DNA of 64,000 nucleotides. Source: Methylophaga sp. (GTDB taxonomy: Bacteria > Pseudomonadota > Gammaproteobacteria > Nitrosococcales > Methylophagaceae). Under the pieces are notes generated by a model. The model worked only from the letters and a program-made list of their open reading frames with translations, ran no database searches and was not told the origin of the DNA. The position numbers and the translations under genes were made by a program. Below are positions 17,057-26,493 of this stretch, piece after piece. The first letter of the stretch is position 1; every line of letters begins with the position of its first letter. The stretch covers positions 1-64,000 of the forward strand of contig NZ_JAUSCC010000140.1 of assembly GCF_030651745.1 (NCBI RefSeq), given 5' to 3'.

Positions 17057-18586
17057 ATGAATGATCGTTGCTATCTAATCGAAACTGAATTAGAAACCTT
17101 ATTTAAAGTTAGCCAAATATTAAATGGCACTTTAGAGTTAAGGGCAACACTCCGTCAAATTCTTCAAGTGCTGCATACTGAAGCCAATATGCTTTCCGGC
17201 ATGGTCACCTTACGCGATATGACAAACGATAGTCTTAGCGTCTGCGAAGTCCATGCAGAAAATATAGATACCTCAATAAAATATAAAGCAGGTGAAGGTT
17301 TAGTCGGTACTATCTTAGATGCTGAAATGACTCTGGTTGTGGATAAATTATCTGACGAGCCACGTTTTGCCAGTCGCCTTGATATATATGATATGGAGTT
17401 ACCCTTTATCGGTTCTCCAATAATGGCTGACGAAAGCCAGGTTGTTGGTGTGCTTACTGTACAGCCAGATAATGCTGAATTTCTTGGAGAAAAAGCCCGC
17501 TTTCTCGAAATGATTGCAAAACTGATTGCTCATAGTGTAAACACACTGCGTACTATCGAGAAAAAACATGAAGAACTCACAACTGAACGTGACAATCTCA
17601 AACAAACCTTAGTCAAAAATTATCGTTTTGAAAATATTATTGGTCATTCAGAACCAATGCTCAAAGTATTTGACGTTATCCGCCAAGTAGCCAAATGGAA
17701 CACTACCGTTTTAATTCGCGGTGAATCAGGTACGGGTAAAGAAGTGGTTGCCAATGCCATTCACTTTAATTCAAGTTGCAGCAACGGACCCTTTTTGAAA
17801 CTGAACTGTGCCGCCCTTCCAGACACCTTACTTGAATCAGAATTATTTGGTCACGAAAAAGGCGCTTTTAGTGGTGCTGTCAGCATGCGTAAAGGCCGAT
17901 TTGAACTTGCTGATAATGGCACCATCTTTCTTGATGAAATTGGTGAAATATCAGCTTCTTTCCAAGCAAAACTGTTACGTATCCTACAGGAAGGTGAATT
18001 TGAGCGTGTTGGTGGCAGCAAAACGCTTACCACTAATATTCGAATTATCGCCGCCACTAATCGTAATTTAGAACAGGCCGTCGCCAATGGTACATTTAGA
18101 GAAGACTTGTATTATCGTCTTAATGTAATGCCAATCCATATGCCTGCACTGCGTGACCGAATCGTCGACATTCCAGAATTATCTAAATTTCTTCTTGATC
18201 GTTTATCCAGGCAACAAGGTGGCAGACCACTAGAAATCAAAGAGAGTGCCTTACGTATTCTGATGAAATATAACTGGCCAGGTAATGTACGAGAGCTGGC
18301 AAACCGACTCGAACGGGCTGCCATTATGAGTCACGACGGCATCATTGATCGTGATGTGATCAGCCTAAGTGGCCTTGACGATAAAATTAACCTGGCCCCT
18401 GCTTCACAGCAACAAACACTTAATGTCGATCTTCAGGATGAAAACCTTGATGATCGTGAACGCGTTATCGCAGCGTTAGAACAAAGTGGTTGGGTACAGG
18501 CTAAAGCAGCAAGATTGCTTAATATGACACCACGTCAAATTGCCTATCGCATTCAAACCTTGAATATAAATCTTAAACAAATTTAA
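17057..18586 (+). CDS. nifA: NifA, sigma-54-dependent activator of nif genes
   Basis: A 509-residue bacterial enhancer-binding protein. An N-terminal GAF domain (about 20-165) is followed by the AAA+ domain with Walker A GESGTGKE (222-229), ESELFGHEKGAFSGA and Walker B TIFLDEIGE (Asp293, Glu294), and a Fis-type helix-turn-helix at the C-terminus (VQAKAARLLNMTPRQIAYRI). The linker between AAA+ and HTH has no cysteines, as expected for a NifA controlled by NifL rather than directly by oxygen. The sigma-54-contacting loop reads GAFSGA (269-274) instead of the near-universal GAFTGA. Confidence 0.97.
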   Translation: MNDRCYLIETELETLFKVSQILNGTLELRATLRQILQVLHTEANMLSGMVTLRDMTNDSLSVCEVHAENIDTSIKYKAGEGLVGTILDAEMTLVVDKLSDEPRFASRLDIYDMELPFIGSPIMADESQVVGVLTVQPDNAEFLGEKARFLEMIAKLIAHSVNTLRTIEKKHEELTTERDNLKQTLVKNYRFENIIGHSEPMLKVFDVIRQVAKWNTTVLIRGESGTGKEVVANAIHFNSSCSNGPFLKLNCAALPDTLLESELFGHEKGAFSGAVSMRKGRFELADNGTIFLDEIGEISASFQAKLLRILQEGEFERVGGSKTLTTNIRIIAATNRNLEQAVANGTFREDLYYRLNVMPIHMPALRDRIVDIPELSKFLLDRLSRQQGGRPLEIKESALRILMKYNWPGNVRELANRLERAAIMSHDGIIDRDVISLSGLDDKINLAPASQQQTLNVDLQDENLDDRERVIAALEQSGWVQAKAARLLNMTPRQIAYRIQTLNINLKQI

Positions 18587-18652
18587 ACATCATTCTTCGA
18601 TTAGATAGCCTTTGCTATTTGTATCTATTCAAACAAAACACCACATTTGCAT

Positions 18653-18668
18653 TGTTAGTTGTAAGACA
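18653..18668. promoter_or_regulatory. NifA upstream activator site for nifB
   Basis: TGT-TAGTTGTAAG-ACA matches the NifA site. It lies about 80-95 bases before the predicted nifB transcript start. It shares only the outer triplets with the TGTAGCAAA-type sites. Confidence 0.75.
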
Positions 18669-18719
18669 ATCTGAATAAACAAAAAATACATTTCCCTTAT
18701 AAAACATATAGTTAAATAT

Positions 18720-18735
18720 TGGCACACCCCCTGCT
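18720..18735 (+). promoter_or_regulatory. Sigma-54 promoter of the nifB operon
   Basis: TGGCACACCCCCTGCT matches the -24/-12 consensus TGGCAC-N5-TTGC with correct spacing and one mismatch. It lies 37 bases before nifB, with the transcript starting near 18746. Confidence 0.9.
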
Positions 18736-18771
18736 ATATACCTTGTACAAAAAAACTCAAGAGGTGTATTC

Positions 18772-20259
18772 ATGGAACTGCCAGTACTCAATGACCAACC
18801 TGCAACTGAAAGTAAGGGTGGCTGCTCAGCCGGCTCATGTGGTTCAACCGACGATCAGTTAGCCCATCTTGCAGATAACATTCGTGAAAAAGTGCAAAAT
18901 CATCCCTGTTATTCAGAAGATGCACATCATTATTTCGCACGTATGCACGTGGCTGTTGCCCCAGCCTGCAACATTCAATGTCATTACTGTAATAGAAAAT
19001 ATGACTGCGCCAACGAGTCCAGACCCGGTGTCGTATCCGAACTGCTTACACCACATCAGGCAGTTAAGAAAACCATGGCTGTTGCAGCAAACATACCTCA
19101 AATGACGGTATTAGGCATTGCTGGCCCCGGTGATCCATTAGCTAACCCAGAACGTACATTTGAAACATTCAGAATGCTCAGCGAACAGGCACCTGATATC
19201 AAGCTATGTGTTTCTACCAATGGCCTGGCCCTGCCTGATGCTGTTGAAGAATTATCCCAACACAATATCGATCATGTAACGATCACTATCAACTGTTTAG
19301 ATCCTGAGGTGGGCGCAAAAATTTACCCTTGGATCTACTGGAACAACCGCCGGATCAAAGGCAAAAAAGCTGCAAAAATACTTATTGAACAACAACAGAA
19401 AGGCTTGGAAATGCTGGTTGCCAAAGGCATTTTAGTAAAAGTTAACTCCGTCATGATTCCAGGTGTTAATGATCAACATCTTGCTGAAGTTAGCCGTGTT
19501 GTAAAAGAAAAAGGTGCTTTCCTGCATAACGTGATGCCACTTATTGCTGAAGCAGAACACGGCACATTCTATGGTGTGATGGGACAACGCGGGCCAACAG
19601 CTGATGAGCTACAGGATCTACAGGATGCCTGCTCTGGTGACATGAACATGATGCGTCATTGTCGTCAATGTCGAGCTGATGCTGTGGGCATGTTAGGTGA
19701 AGATCGTGGTGATGAATTCACGCTCGATAAAATTGAAGAGATGGACATCGATTATCAGGCAGCGATGGAAAAACGCAAAGTGATTCACCAGGCCATCGAA
19801 GCTGAAATGAATGAGAAACGTCTGGCTAAAGAACAACACAAACCAGATGTGCCTGAACTCACCACTCGTCCAGTGTTAATGGCAGTTGCAACCAGTGGTC
19901 AGAGTTTGGTCAACATGCACTTTGGTCATGCCAAAGAATTCTTAATTTATGAAGCATCACCAACTGGGGTGCGCTTCATCAGTCATCGTAAAACAGAGCT
20001 TTATTGCAGTGGTGATGACAGCTGTGGTGATGCTGAAACAGCACTGGAACGTAATATTCGCACTTTAGCGGGTTGTGAAGTCGTGCTCTGTTCAAAAATT
20101 GGTTATGAACCATGGGAGCAATTAGAACAAGCCGGTATCCAGCCTAATGGTGAACATGCCATGGAAGACATCGAACAAGCCGTTATGGCTGTCTACCTTG
20201 AAATGGTGGCTGCAGGAAAACTGGATGATTCAACTGAGCAACGACGTATCTCAGCTTAG
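18772..20259 (+). CDS. nifB: NifB, radical SAM enzyme making NifB-co
   Basis: A 495-residue enzyme that builds the 8Fe-9S-C precursor of FeMo-co. The radical-SAM cluster motif is CNIQCHYC (Cys66, Cys70, Cys73), and further Cys lie near the N-terminus (GGCSAGSC) and in RHCRQCRADA. A C-terminal NifX-like domain follows (from about residue 365, with NMHFGHAK). AGAGG lies before the ATG. It heads an operon through nifQ. Confidence 0.97.
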   Translation: MELPVLNDQPATESKGGCSAGSCGSTDDQLAHLADNIREKVQNHPCYSEDAHHYFARMHVAVAPACNIQCHYCNRKYDCANESRPGVVSELLTPHQAVKKTMAVAANIPQMTVLGIAGPGDPLANPERTFETFRMLSEQAPDIKLCVSTNGLALPDAVEELSQHNIDHVTITINCLDPEVGAKIYPWIYWNNRRIKGKKAAKILIEQQQKGLEMLVAKGILVKVNSVMIPGVNDQHLAEVSRVVKEKGAFLHNVMPLIAEAEHGTFYGVMGQRGPTADELQDLQDACSGDMNMMRHCRQCRADAVGMLGEDRGDEFTLDKIEEMDIDYQAAMEKRKVIHQAIEAEMNEKRLAKEQHKPDVPELTTRPVLMAVATSGQSLVNMHFGHAKEFLIYEASPTGVRFISHRKTELYCSGDDSCGDAETALERNIRTLAGCEVVLCSKIGYEPWEQLEQAGIQPNGEHAMEDIEQAVMAVYLEMVAAGKLDDSTEQRRISA

Positions 20260-20270
20260 GAGTGTGACCT

Positions 20271-20549
20271 ATGGCCTTATCAATCATTGCTTCATGCGTA
20301 AATTGTTTTGCCTGTGAACCCGTCTGTCCCAGTGATGCTATTTATGAAGCGGCACCGCATTTTTTAATTGATAGTAAAAAATGTACCGAATGTGAAGGTG
20401 ACTTTGCAGAGCCGCAGTGTGCAAGTATCTGTCCGATTGAAGGTGCAATTTTGAATGCTGCCAACGAAGCTGTTAATCCGCCAGGTTCATTAACCGGTAT
20501 ACCACCTGAAAAAATGGCAGAAGCCATGGCTGAACTGCAAGCACATTAG
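20271..20549 (+). CDS. fdxN: FdxN-type 2[4Fe-4S] ferredoxin
   Basis: A 92-residue ferredoxin with two cluster motifs (CVNCFACEPVCP and CTECEGDFAEPQCASICP), the second with the longer loop typical of nif ferredoxins. It lies 11 bases after nifB, as fdxN does in A. vinelandii, where it supports NifB in FeMo-co synthesis. The C-terminal 25 residues are an extra proline-rich and helical tail. Confidence 0.92.
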   Translation: MALSIIASCVNCFACEPVCPSDAIYEAAPHFLIDSKKCTECEGDFAEPQCASICPIEGAILNAANEAVNPPGSLTGIPPEKMAEAMAELQAH

Positions 20550-20551
20550 CT

Positions 20552-20977
20552 ATGGCACAAATCATTTTTTACGAGAAGCCCGGCTGCATTAACAACACAA
20601 AGCAAAAAAAACTGCTTCGTGAAGCCGGGCACTGTGTAATTGCAAAAAACCTGCTTACTGAAAACTGGTCTGAAAACCCGTTAAATCTAATGACTTTTCT
20701 TAATAAATTGCCAGTCAGTGAATGGTTTAATCGCAGTGCACCAGCCATTAAACAAGGCATTATCAACCCAGAAGCATTAGATCTGCATCAAGCAATCAAT
20801 GTGATGTTGTCTGATCCATTATTAATTCGCCGTCCATTGATACAAGTTGGCAATGAAAAACGCGCCGGTTTTAATAAACAAGACATAGAACACTGGATTG
20901 GTCTGAACAGTAATCGTGACACTTCTGATCTAGAAAATTGCCCAAAAACACACAACAAGGTAGCCGCTCATGGTTAA
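20552..20977 (+). CDS. nifO: NifO, ArsC-family nitrogenase-associated protein
   Basis: A 141-residue protein with an ArsC/Spx-like thioredoxin fold. The start IIFYEKPGCINNTKQK has a single Cys, and the later RRPLIQVGNEKRAGF segment is typical of the family. Its place between fdxN and nifQ matches nifO in A. vinelandii, where it affects molybdate use. It starts two bases after fdxN and overlaps the next gene by eight bases. Confidence 0.88.
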   Translation: MAQIIFYEKPGCINNTKQKKLLREAGHCVIAKNLLTENWSENPLNLMTFLNKLPVSEWFNRSAPAIKQGIINPEALDLHQAINVMLSDPLLIRRPLIQVGNEKRAGFNKQDIEHWIGLNSNRDTSDLENCPKTHNKVAAHG

Positions 20978-22253
20978 AGCTGACGATGCCCTTGGTGAGT
21001 CAAACACACCAACTGCTGTAGCAATATCGGAGCGTGTTTATTGGATTGGAGCGTTTGATCCTACTTTACGCAACTTTGACATTATTCTAAAAACAGCCAA
21101 TGGCACTACCTATAACTCCTATTTGATTCGTGGCAGTGAAGGTGTTGCCATCATCGATACTGTCAAAGAAAACTTTTCAAATGATTTCTTTAGTCGACTC
21201 AGTTCAGTAGCCGACTATTCTGAAATCAAAGTTATCGTTTTAAACCATCTAGAACCCGATCACACGGGTGCTTTACCAGAGTTAATGCGTCGTGCACCAC
21301 AAGCACAGCTTTATATCTCGCAAAAAGCACAATCGATGCTGAAGGCATTATTAAAACAGGAAAACTTAAATTACACCCCTGTTCTCACTGGTGATGAAGT
21401 CTCACTAGGAGATCGCACGCTTAGATTCCTGCATACGCCCTATCTACATTGGCCAGACACCCAGTGCACCTATTTACCTGAAGAAAAAACCTTATTCTCA
21501 GGTGATGTCTTTGGTTGTCACTTCTGTGATACACGGCTATTCAATGATCTATCTGGTGATTTTCGTTTTTCGTTTGAATATTACTACGCACACATCATGC
21601 GACCGTTCAAAGAATACGTGATTCGTGCATTGAAACTAATCGAACCATTACAACCGGATCTGATTGCACCAACGCATGGCCCGATCTTACGGGATCGTCC
21701 CATGCGTTATGTACAACGTTATCACGAGATGTCACAGCCATCGCTTGCTATAGAAAGTTTGCAAAATCAGAAAACATTACTGATTTTTTACATCAGTTCT
21801 TATGGCAGTACACGCCGAATGGCAGAAGCAATTTATGAAGGTGCTATGTCTGTTGCCAATGTTCGTGCCTCACTTTATGACTTGGAAGGCAGTGAAATAG
21901 AGCCTTTCATTGATCTGATTGAAGATGCTGATGGCATTTTATTTGGCACACCAACCATTAACGGTGACTCGGTCAAACCCGTTTGGGATCTGCTGTCATC
22001 ACTCACCGTTATCAATCTGAAAAACAAACTTGGTGGCGTATTTGGATCCTATGGTTGGACAGGTGAAGCAGTCACCCTTGTTGAAGATCGTTTACGCGGC
22101 TTGAAACTACGTGTTCCGATTAAAGGTTTACGTATCAAATTGATACCGACCGACGAAGAGCTAGAAAACTGCACCCGATTTGGACATGAATTAGCAGAAG
22201 AACTCATGGGGCTGAGACAAGCCAAAATGATCGATTTTGCTGAACTAGTCTGA
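20970..22253 (+). CDS. Flavodiiron protein (A-type flavoprotein, O2/NO reductase family)
   Basis: A 427-residue protein with an N-terminal metallo-beta-lactamase-like diiron domain and a C-terminal flavodoxin domain (from about 265; LIFYISSYGSTRRMAEAI). All diiron ligands are present: His93, Glu95, Asp97 and His98 in HLEPDHTG, the His in YLHWPD, the Asp in SGDVFG and the His in PTHGP. There is no rubredoxin domain, so an external donor is needed; the two ferredoxins just downstream are candidates. Within the nifB operon it probably removes oxygen; that role is inference. Confidence 0.93.
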   Translation: MVKADDALGESNTPTAVAISERVYWIGAFDPTLRNFDIILKTANGTTYNSYLIRGSEGVAIIDTVKENFSNDFFSRLSSVADYSEIKVIVLNHLEPDHTGALPELMRRAPQAQLYISQKAQSMLKALLKQENLNYTPVLTGDEVSLGDRTLRFLHTPYLHWPDTQCTYLPEEKTLFSGDVFGCHFCDTRLFNDLSGDFRFSFEYYYAHIMRPFKEYVIRALKLIEPLQPDLIAPTHGPILRDRPMRYVQRYHEMSQPSLAIESLQNQKTLLIFYISSYGSTRRMAEAIYEGAMSVANVRASLYDLEGSEIEPFIDLIEDADGILFGTPTINGDSVKPVWDLLSSLTVINLKNKLGGVFGSYGWTGEAVTLVEDRLRGLKLRVPIKGLRIKLIPTDEELENCTRFGHELAEELMGLRQAKMIDFAELV

Positions 22254-22571
<318 letters not shown>

Positions 22572-22604
22572 GCAATAACTCATCTATATCCCAAGGAGAT
22601 CACC

Positions 22605-22952
22605 ATGGCCGTCGTAACCTTTACCAGTCCAGAATACAAAGATAAATCCGTCTATGCCACTGCTGGCAGCCACACCCAAACTATCTTGAAATTAGCCAGA
22701 GAAAATAAAATTCCCATTGATTTTGAATGCGAAGATGGCGAGTGTGGCACCTGTGTTGTCAAAGTCACCAGCTTGGATGACAAAGGCTTAATGGGTGGCC
22801 CACTCACTGAAAAAGAAAAATCCGTATTAAGCTCCATGGGAAAATTATCAAAAGCTGAAATGGAACAGATGATCGTTGACGATCTACCAACACCATGGCG
22901 TTTAGCATGCCAAATGATTGTACGTGATGAAGATATTCGCATCGAATACTAG
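22605..22952 (+). CDS. Shethna FeSII-like 2Fe-2S protein (nitrogenase protection)
   Basis: A 115-residue 2Fe-2S protein with Cys42, Cys47, Cys50 and Cys102. Between the third and fourth Cys it has the long insert LTEKEKSVLSSMGKLSK...DDLPTPWRLACQ, which matches the architecture of Azotobacter FeSII and is absent from ordinary ferredoxins. FeSII binds oxidised MoFe and Fe proteins and shields them from oxygen (conformational protection). AAGGAG lies before the ATG. A role in oxygen protection is likely by homology. Confidence 0.85.
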   Translation: MAVVTFTSPEYKDKSVYATAGSHTQTILKLARENKIPIDFECEDGECGTCVVKVTSLDDKGLMGGPLTEKEKSVLSSMGKLSKAEMEQMIVDDLPTPWRLACQMIVRDEDIRIEY

Positions 22953-22964
22953 GTCAAATAAACG

Positions 22965-23558
22965 ATGCTCCCCCCCTTAACGGCCACGCACTCTGCCCTC
23001 CCGACAGACAGTAGAGAAGACATTGTTGAGCGACTGTTAACGACAACACACCCCAGTCCAAATCAACCCTGGCTGGCAAAAATAATTGCATCATGGTTAA
23101 CCGGTAATAGTGTGCTACCTGATTTTATAGGACTGGAACCAGAACAGTTTAAGGCCTTGTGTCAGTTCTATTTTGCTGATGCTGACATTTCAACAAAAGC
23201 GGTATCAGGTATCGTGCCTGATTATCGCCGTATGCCTGAAATAGATGATCTGATCCAGTTATTACAAGCTTACAGCCGAACCCGTGATCAAGAAAATGAT
23301 TGGATCATCAGCATAATCGTCATCGCCTGCATGGGACTTGATCACTTATGGGAGGATCTTGGTCTATGGCAACGTTCAGAACTTAGCGCCTTAATCAGTT
23401 ACAACTTTCCTCAATTAGCTGAAAGCAACAGCAAAAACATGAAATGGAAAAAATTCATCTACAAAAAGCTATGCGATGCCGAGGGTATTTACCTTTGTCG
23501 TGCGCCTTCCTGTGAAGTATGCACTGATTATGCAAAGTGCTTTGGTCCTGAAGATTAA
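22965..23558 (+). CDS. nifQ: NifQ, molybdenum donor for FeMo-co
   Basis: A 197-residue protein. The C-terminal cysteine motif CX(6)CX(4)CX(2)CX(5)C (LCDAEGIYLCRAPSCEVCTDYAKC) is the NifQ signature, which holds a Mo-Fe-S cluster, and it is preceded by the basic segment MKWKKFIYKK. It closes the nifB-fdxN-nifO-FDP-ferredoxin-FeSII operon, 12 bases after the FeSII-like gene. Confidence 0.93.
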   Translation: MLPPLTATHSALPTDSREDIVERLLTTTHPSPNQPWLAKIIASWLTGNSVLPDFIGLEPEQFKALCQFYFADADISTKAVSGIVPDYRRMPEIDDLIQLLQAYSRTRDQENDWIISIIVIACMGLDHLWEDLGLWQRSELSALISYNFPQLAESNSKNMKWKKFIYKKLCDAEGIYLCRAPSCEVCTDYAKCFGPED

Positions 23559-23649
23559 TTGAGCGTAACCCTCTCCCAACTATCTCATTAGACTGCGTGT
23601 TGATCTGAACACATCATTTTCCTGAGAGTAATTGATAAGGAAAAACTGA

Positions 23650-24309
23650 ATGTCTAATACACGTGACAACTATCTCTGGTTGCAACTATGGCAAGAAAAC
23701 CATACCGCTTTCCATCAAACATCCGTCAATGCCCTATTAACAAAATATTGGCCTCAATTTGACGCCAATAAAAACAGCCGGGTGTTTATCCCATTATGTG
23801 GAAAAAGCCTTGATATATTATGGCTTGCCCAACAAGGTCATCAGGTGATTGGAGTCGAATTAAGTCCCATCGCCGTCCGTGCTTTTTTTGAAGAAAATAA
23901 CCTGGTCTCTACACAACAAAAGTCCGGACTTTTCACTCTGTGGCAACACCAAAATATCAGTATCTTATGTGGTGATTTTTTTGCTTTAAGCCAAAGCGAT
24001 TTAGGCCATATTGATAGTGTTTATGATCGCGCCGCCTTAACCGCCTTGCCGGAAGATTTACGCCAGCCGTATATCCACCATCTACACACATTAATACCCA
24101 CTAGCTGCAATATATTTTTGCTAACCGTTGAAGATATTGAACAATCCACCACCACCTCACTTATCGATAGTGAAATCACCACTCTCTATTCAAGCAAATT
24201 CGATATCAAACTGACTTGTGTTGAAAATGCTATGGGGCTAGTCCCTACAGTAGAAAATGTACTCCATGATACTGAATACAAAGTGTATGAACTTATTCAT
24301 AAAATATAG
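23650..24309 (+). CDS. tpm: Thiopurine S-methyltransferase-family protein
   Basis: A 219-residue SAM-dependent methyltransferase. WLQLWQENHTAFHQ at the start, VFIPLCGKSLDILWLAQQGHQVIGVELS in the SAM-binding region and YDRAALTALP are clear TPMT signatures. In bacteria these enzymes methylate selenium or tellurium compounds and thiopurines. It lies 91 bases beyond nifQ. No nif promoter is seen before it; the link to nitrogen fixation is unclear. Confidence 0.92.
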   Translation: MSNTRDNYLWLQLWQENHTAFHQTSVNALLTKYWPQFDANKNSRVFIPLCGKSLDILWLAQQGHQVIGVELSPIAVRAFFEENNLVSTQQKSGLFTLWQHQNISILCGDFFALSQSDLGHIDSVYDRAALTALPEDLRQPYIHHLHTLIPTSCNIFLLTVEDIEQSTTTSLIDSEITTLYSSKFDIKLTCVENAMGLVPTVENVLHDTEYKVYELIHKI

Positions 24310-24447
24310 TTAATGAGCTTAATCTTACCGATTACCTAGTAGTAACGGGTGTTCAAACTGGCGGCTTTAACTTGTATATTCAAGCGCTCAGCTGCTGTCA
24401 GTTTGAGCCTGAAGCGGGTTTCAGATATGTCGAGCTAAGTCGGGGCA

Positions 24448-26052
24448 CTAACGTTGCGACTGCAGATGATAATAAGCTGGCAATGTCTCAATACGTGCAT
24501 CTTCAAAAGGTTCACCAACGGTAAAATGATATAGGCTCTGCAGTTCATCAGTGTCGATGCCAAGGATACGGTGAACATCATCATCAAAAAAACAGCCGAT
24601 ACCTGTCCCTCTATACTTAACGGCCTCAGCTTCTAAATATAAGATTTGTCCCAATAGGCCACATTCCCAAAACAGCCTCCGGTAATACCAGGCTTGCTGA
24701 TGAATGTTTTGATGAAACTCCGCTATCATTGCCAAACTAAAAACGCCATCCGCAGCGATTGCCTGATGACACGATAGCTTCTTGGCAACGTGTCTCACAT
24801 CAGCCTGATACAGCAAATAAAGCTGAGGAAAAGCCGCTACTGGCTGCCAGAGAAACTCCGGTTTCATACTTCGTTTTAAGGTGTTAATGCCCAACTCTGA
24901 TCGTGGCAAGCAATACAAACCTGGAGCCAAACCTTCAACATTGTGGACAAACAAACACAGATGTACGGCTGGCGCCCACGGCCAACTGCCTAATACAACA
25001 TTATTACGGACTGATAAGGCCGATAACATCCTAAAAAATGCTGGCTGGCGCATTGCAGTCATATTAGGGATAAAACGCTGGGCACTGCGACGTTGGCGTA
25101 TTAATGTTATGGCTAATTCAGTTGAATCTGTTTCAAGCAGTTGAGCAGATCCTGCATGCCATTTCTGTGGTGCGTCAGGATCATATTCAGTGTCTGCAGG
25201 CTGTTTTTGAGTGGCTTGTGAGACTTGTTCAATCACTGGCCAGTCAAATACATGACAGGCACCTAATGATCTGGCTTTACCCTGCCACTTTCCATCTTCA
25301 GCCAAGGTTAATAAGTCTGGTTTGTGTGTAGGTTCTGCTTCATTATTGTAATTAATGCGACAGATAAGCTCCGCGGTTTCATATTCTTTGGCTACAAAGT
25401 CGTCAGTACGATTTAAGCCTAATATCTGTGCTATATCGTCATCCGAAAAACCTGTTACTAATTCAACGCGCCAACCTAATGTGGCAGCAGCGTACTGTAT
25501 CGCGGCAACGGCATGTCCCGTATCTAACTGACAATATCGATATGCCCTTTCACCATATTTCCATGCTTCACGCCAATGTATTGAGCTTAAACCGATTAAT
25601 AATTGATTTGAAACAACGTGACTTTCAAAAAGACAGCGTTGTTCTAGCATATGGTCATGGCTGACATAATGATATACACCTGCTGGTAACAGCTGATCAT
25701 TCTCTGTAATGAGATAGGCTTCGGTTGGATGTAAATTACCACTGGATGGATTATTACGTACTGCCCACCGGTCCGGCCCCACCTGCTTCCACGCAGATAA
25801 GCCAAACGACAGTTCTAATAATAAGCCTAGATTTTCCAGATTAAGCTCAGCGGGCTTGACCGTGTTGGCGTGTATCTGTGACCAGCTCACCATTCGCTGC
25901 TGACCGGGTGCGGGTAACTTGATGTTCGGACAACCTTCAAAATAACGAAACGCATTGGGTTGGTCATCCCAATCTAAGGTTTCAGGTCCTCGTGCATAGC
26001 CATGTTGCAAGCTATGTTTGGTACGCTGATGATAGGCTGTGATTGACTTCAT
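24448..26052 (-). CDS. SagB/ThcOx-family double nitroreductase
   Basis: A 534-residue protein with two FMN-dependent nitroreductase-like domains in tandem. The N-terminal half has RNNPSSGNLHPTEAYLI and GHAVAAIQYAAATLGWRV; the C-terminal half starts near LIRQRRSAQRFIPNMTAM and ends with LEAEAVKYRGTGIGCFFDD. SagB-type dehydrogenases oxidise thiazolines and related substrates; the substrate here is unknown. It follows the NifZ-like gene by three bases, divergent from the iscA-nifU operon. A NifA site lies in the shared upstream gap. Confidence 0.82.
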   Translation of the reverse strand: MKSITAYHQRTKHSLQHGYARGPETLDWDDQPNAFRYFEGCPNIKLPAPGQQRMVSWSQIHANTVKPAELNLENLGLLLELSFGLSAWKQVGPDRWAVRNNPSSGNLHPTEAYLITENDQLLPAGVYHYVSHDHMLEQRCLFESHVVSNQLLIGLSSIHWREAWKYGERAYRYCQLDTGHAVAAIQYAAATLGWRVELVTGFSDDDIAQILGLNRTDDFVAKEYETAELICRINYNNEAEPTHKPDLLTLAEDGKWQGKARSLGACHVFDWPVIEQVSQATQKQPADTEYDPDAPQKWHAGSAQLLETDSTELAITLIRQRRSAQRFIPNMTAMRQPAFFRMLSALSVRNNVVLGSWPWAPAVHLCLFVHNVEGLAPGLYCLPRSELGINTLKRSMKPEFLWQPVAAFPQLYLLYQADVRHVAKKLSCHQAIAADGVFSLAMIAEFHQNIHQQAWYYRRLFWECGLLGQILYLEAEAVKYRGTGIGCFFDDDVHRILGIDTDELQSLYHFTVGEPFEDARIETLPAYYHLQSQR

Positions 26053-26055
26053 GTT

Positions 26056-26307
26056 TTAAGCTTCAAGTTTTAAATCCTCTTTTAAACAACCAATCGGGCT
26101 GCCTAAAACTAACGCTTCGTTTTCAAATCGAACAAGAAACACTGCTGTGGTGGGTTGCTCTTCCAGATGACCTAAATTTACAACCACACCACGTGAACCT
26201 TTCTCTGCCAGGATATCCCCCATTTCTTTGTCAGGCATTGAGCCATCGTCAACAATATCATGGGCTGCATAGACCACATCCCCAATTTCCAAATCTTCAA
26301 ATTTCAT
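26056..26307 (-). CDS. Short NifZ-like protein
   Basis: An 83-residue protein with a single NifZ-type SH3-like fold: IGDVVYAAHDIVDDGSMPDKEMGDIL lines up with VRITRNVRNDGTYPGKEIGELL of nifZ at 32240-32710. NifZ helps P-cluster maturation. This copy has one domain only. AAGGGGA lies six bases before the ATG at 26307. It is cotranscribed with the double nitroreductase gene. Confidence 0.78.
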   Translation of the reverse strand: MKFEDLEIGDVVYAAHDIVDDGSMPDKEMGDILAEKGSRGVVVNLGHLEEQPTTAVFLVRFENEALVLGSPIGCLKEDLKLEA

Positions 26308-26319
26308 CGCTTTCCCCTT

Positions 26320-26335
26320 TGTAGTAAATCTTACA
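26320..26335. promoter_or_regulatory. NifA upstream activator site for iscA-nifU
   Basis: TGT-AGTAAATCTT-ACA matches the NifA site. It lies about 120-135 bases before the predicted start of the plus-strand iscA-nifU transcript, and only 13 bases before the NifZ-like start codon on the other strand. Confidence 0.7.
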
Positions 26336-26429
26336 AAAACATCTGAATTGTTATTTATGTCCTGTTAGCTCCAAAACAATACGAACACATTATTTATCAA
26401 AATCAGCACCTTACAGTTTATTTTCGAGA

Positions 26430-26445
26430 TGGCACACTGGTTGCA
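26430..26445 (+). promoter_or_regulatory. Sigma-54 promoter of iscA-nifUSV
   Basis: TGGCACACTGGTTGCA matches the -24/-12 consensus fully. The transcript should start near 26457, about 37 bases before iscA. Confidence 0.93.
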
Positions 26446-26493
26446 AAAGGGTAATTACAAAAACAGTGCCAAGCCATTTTGCAGGAGATAAAC

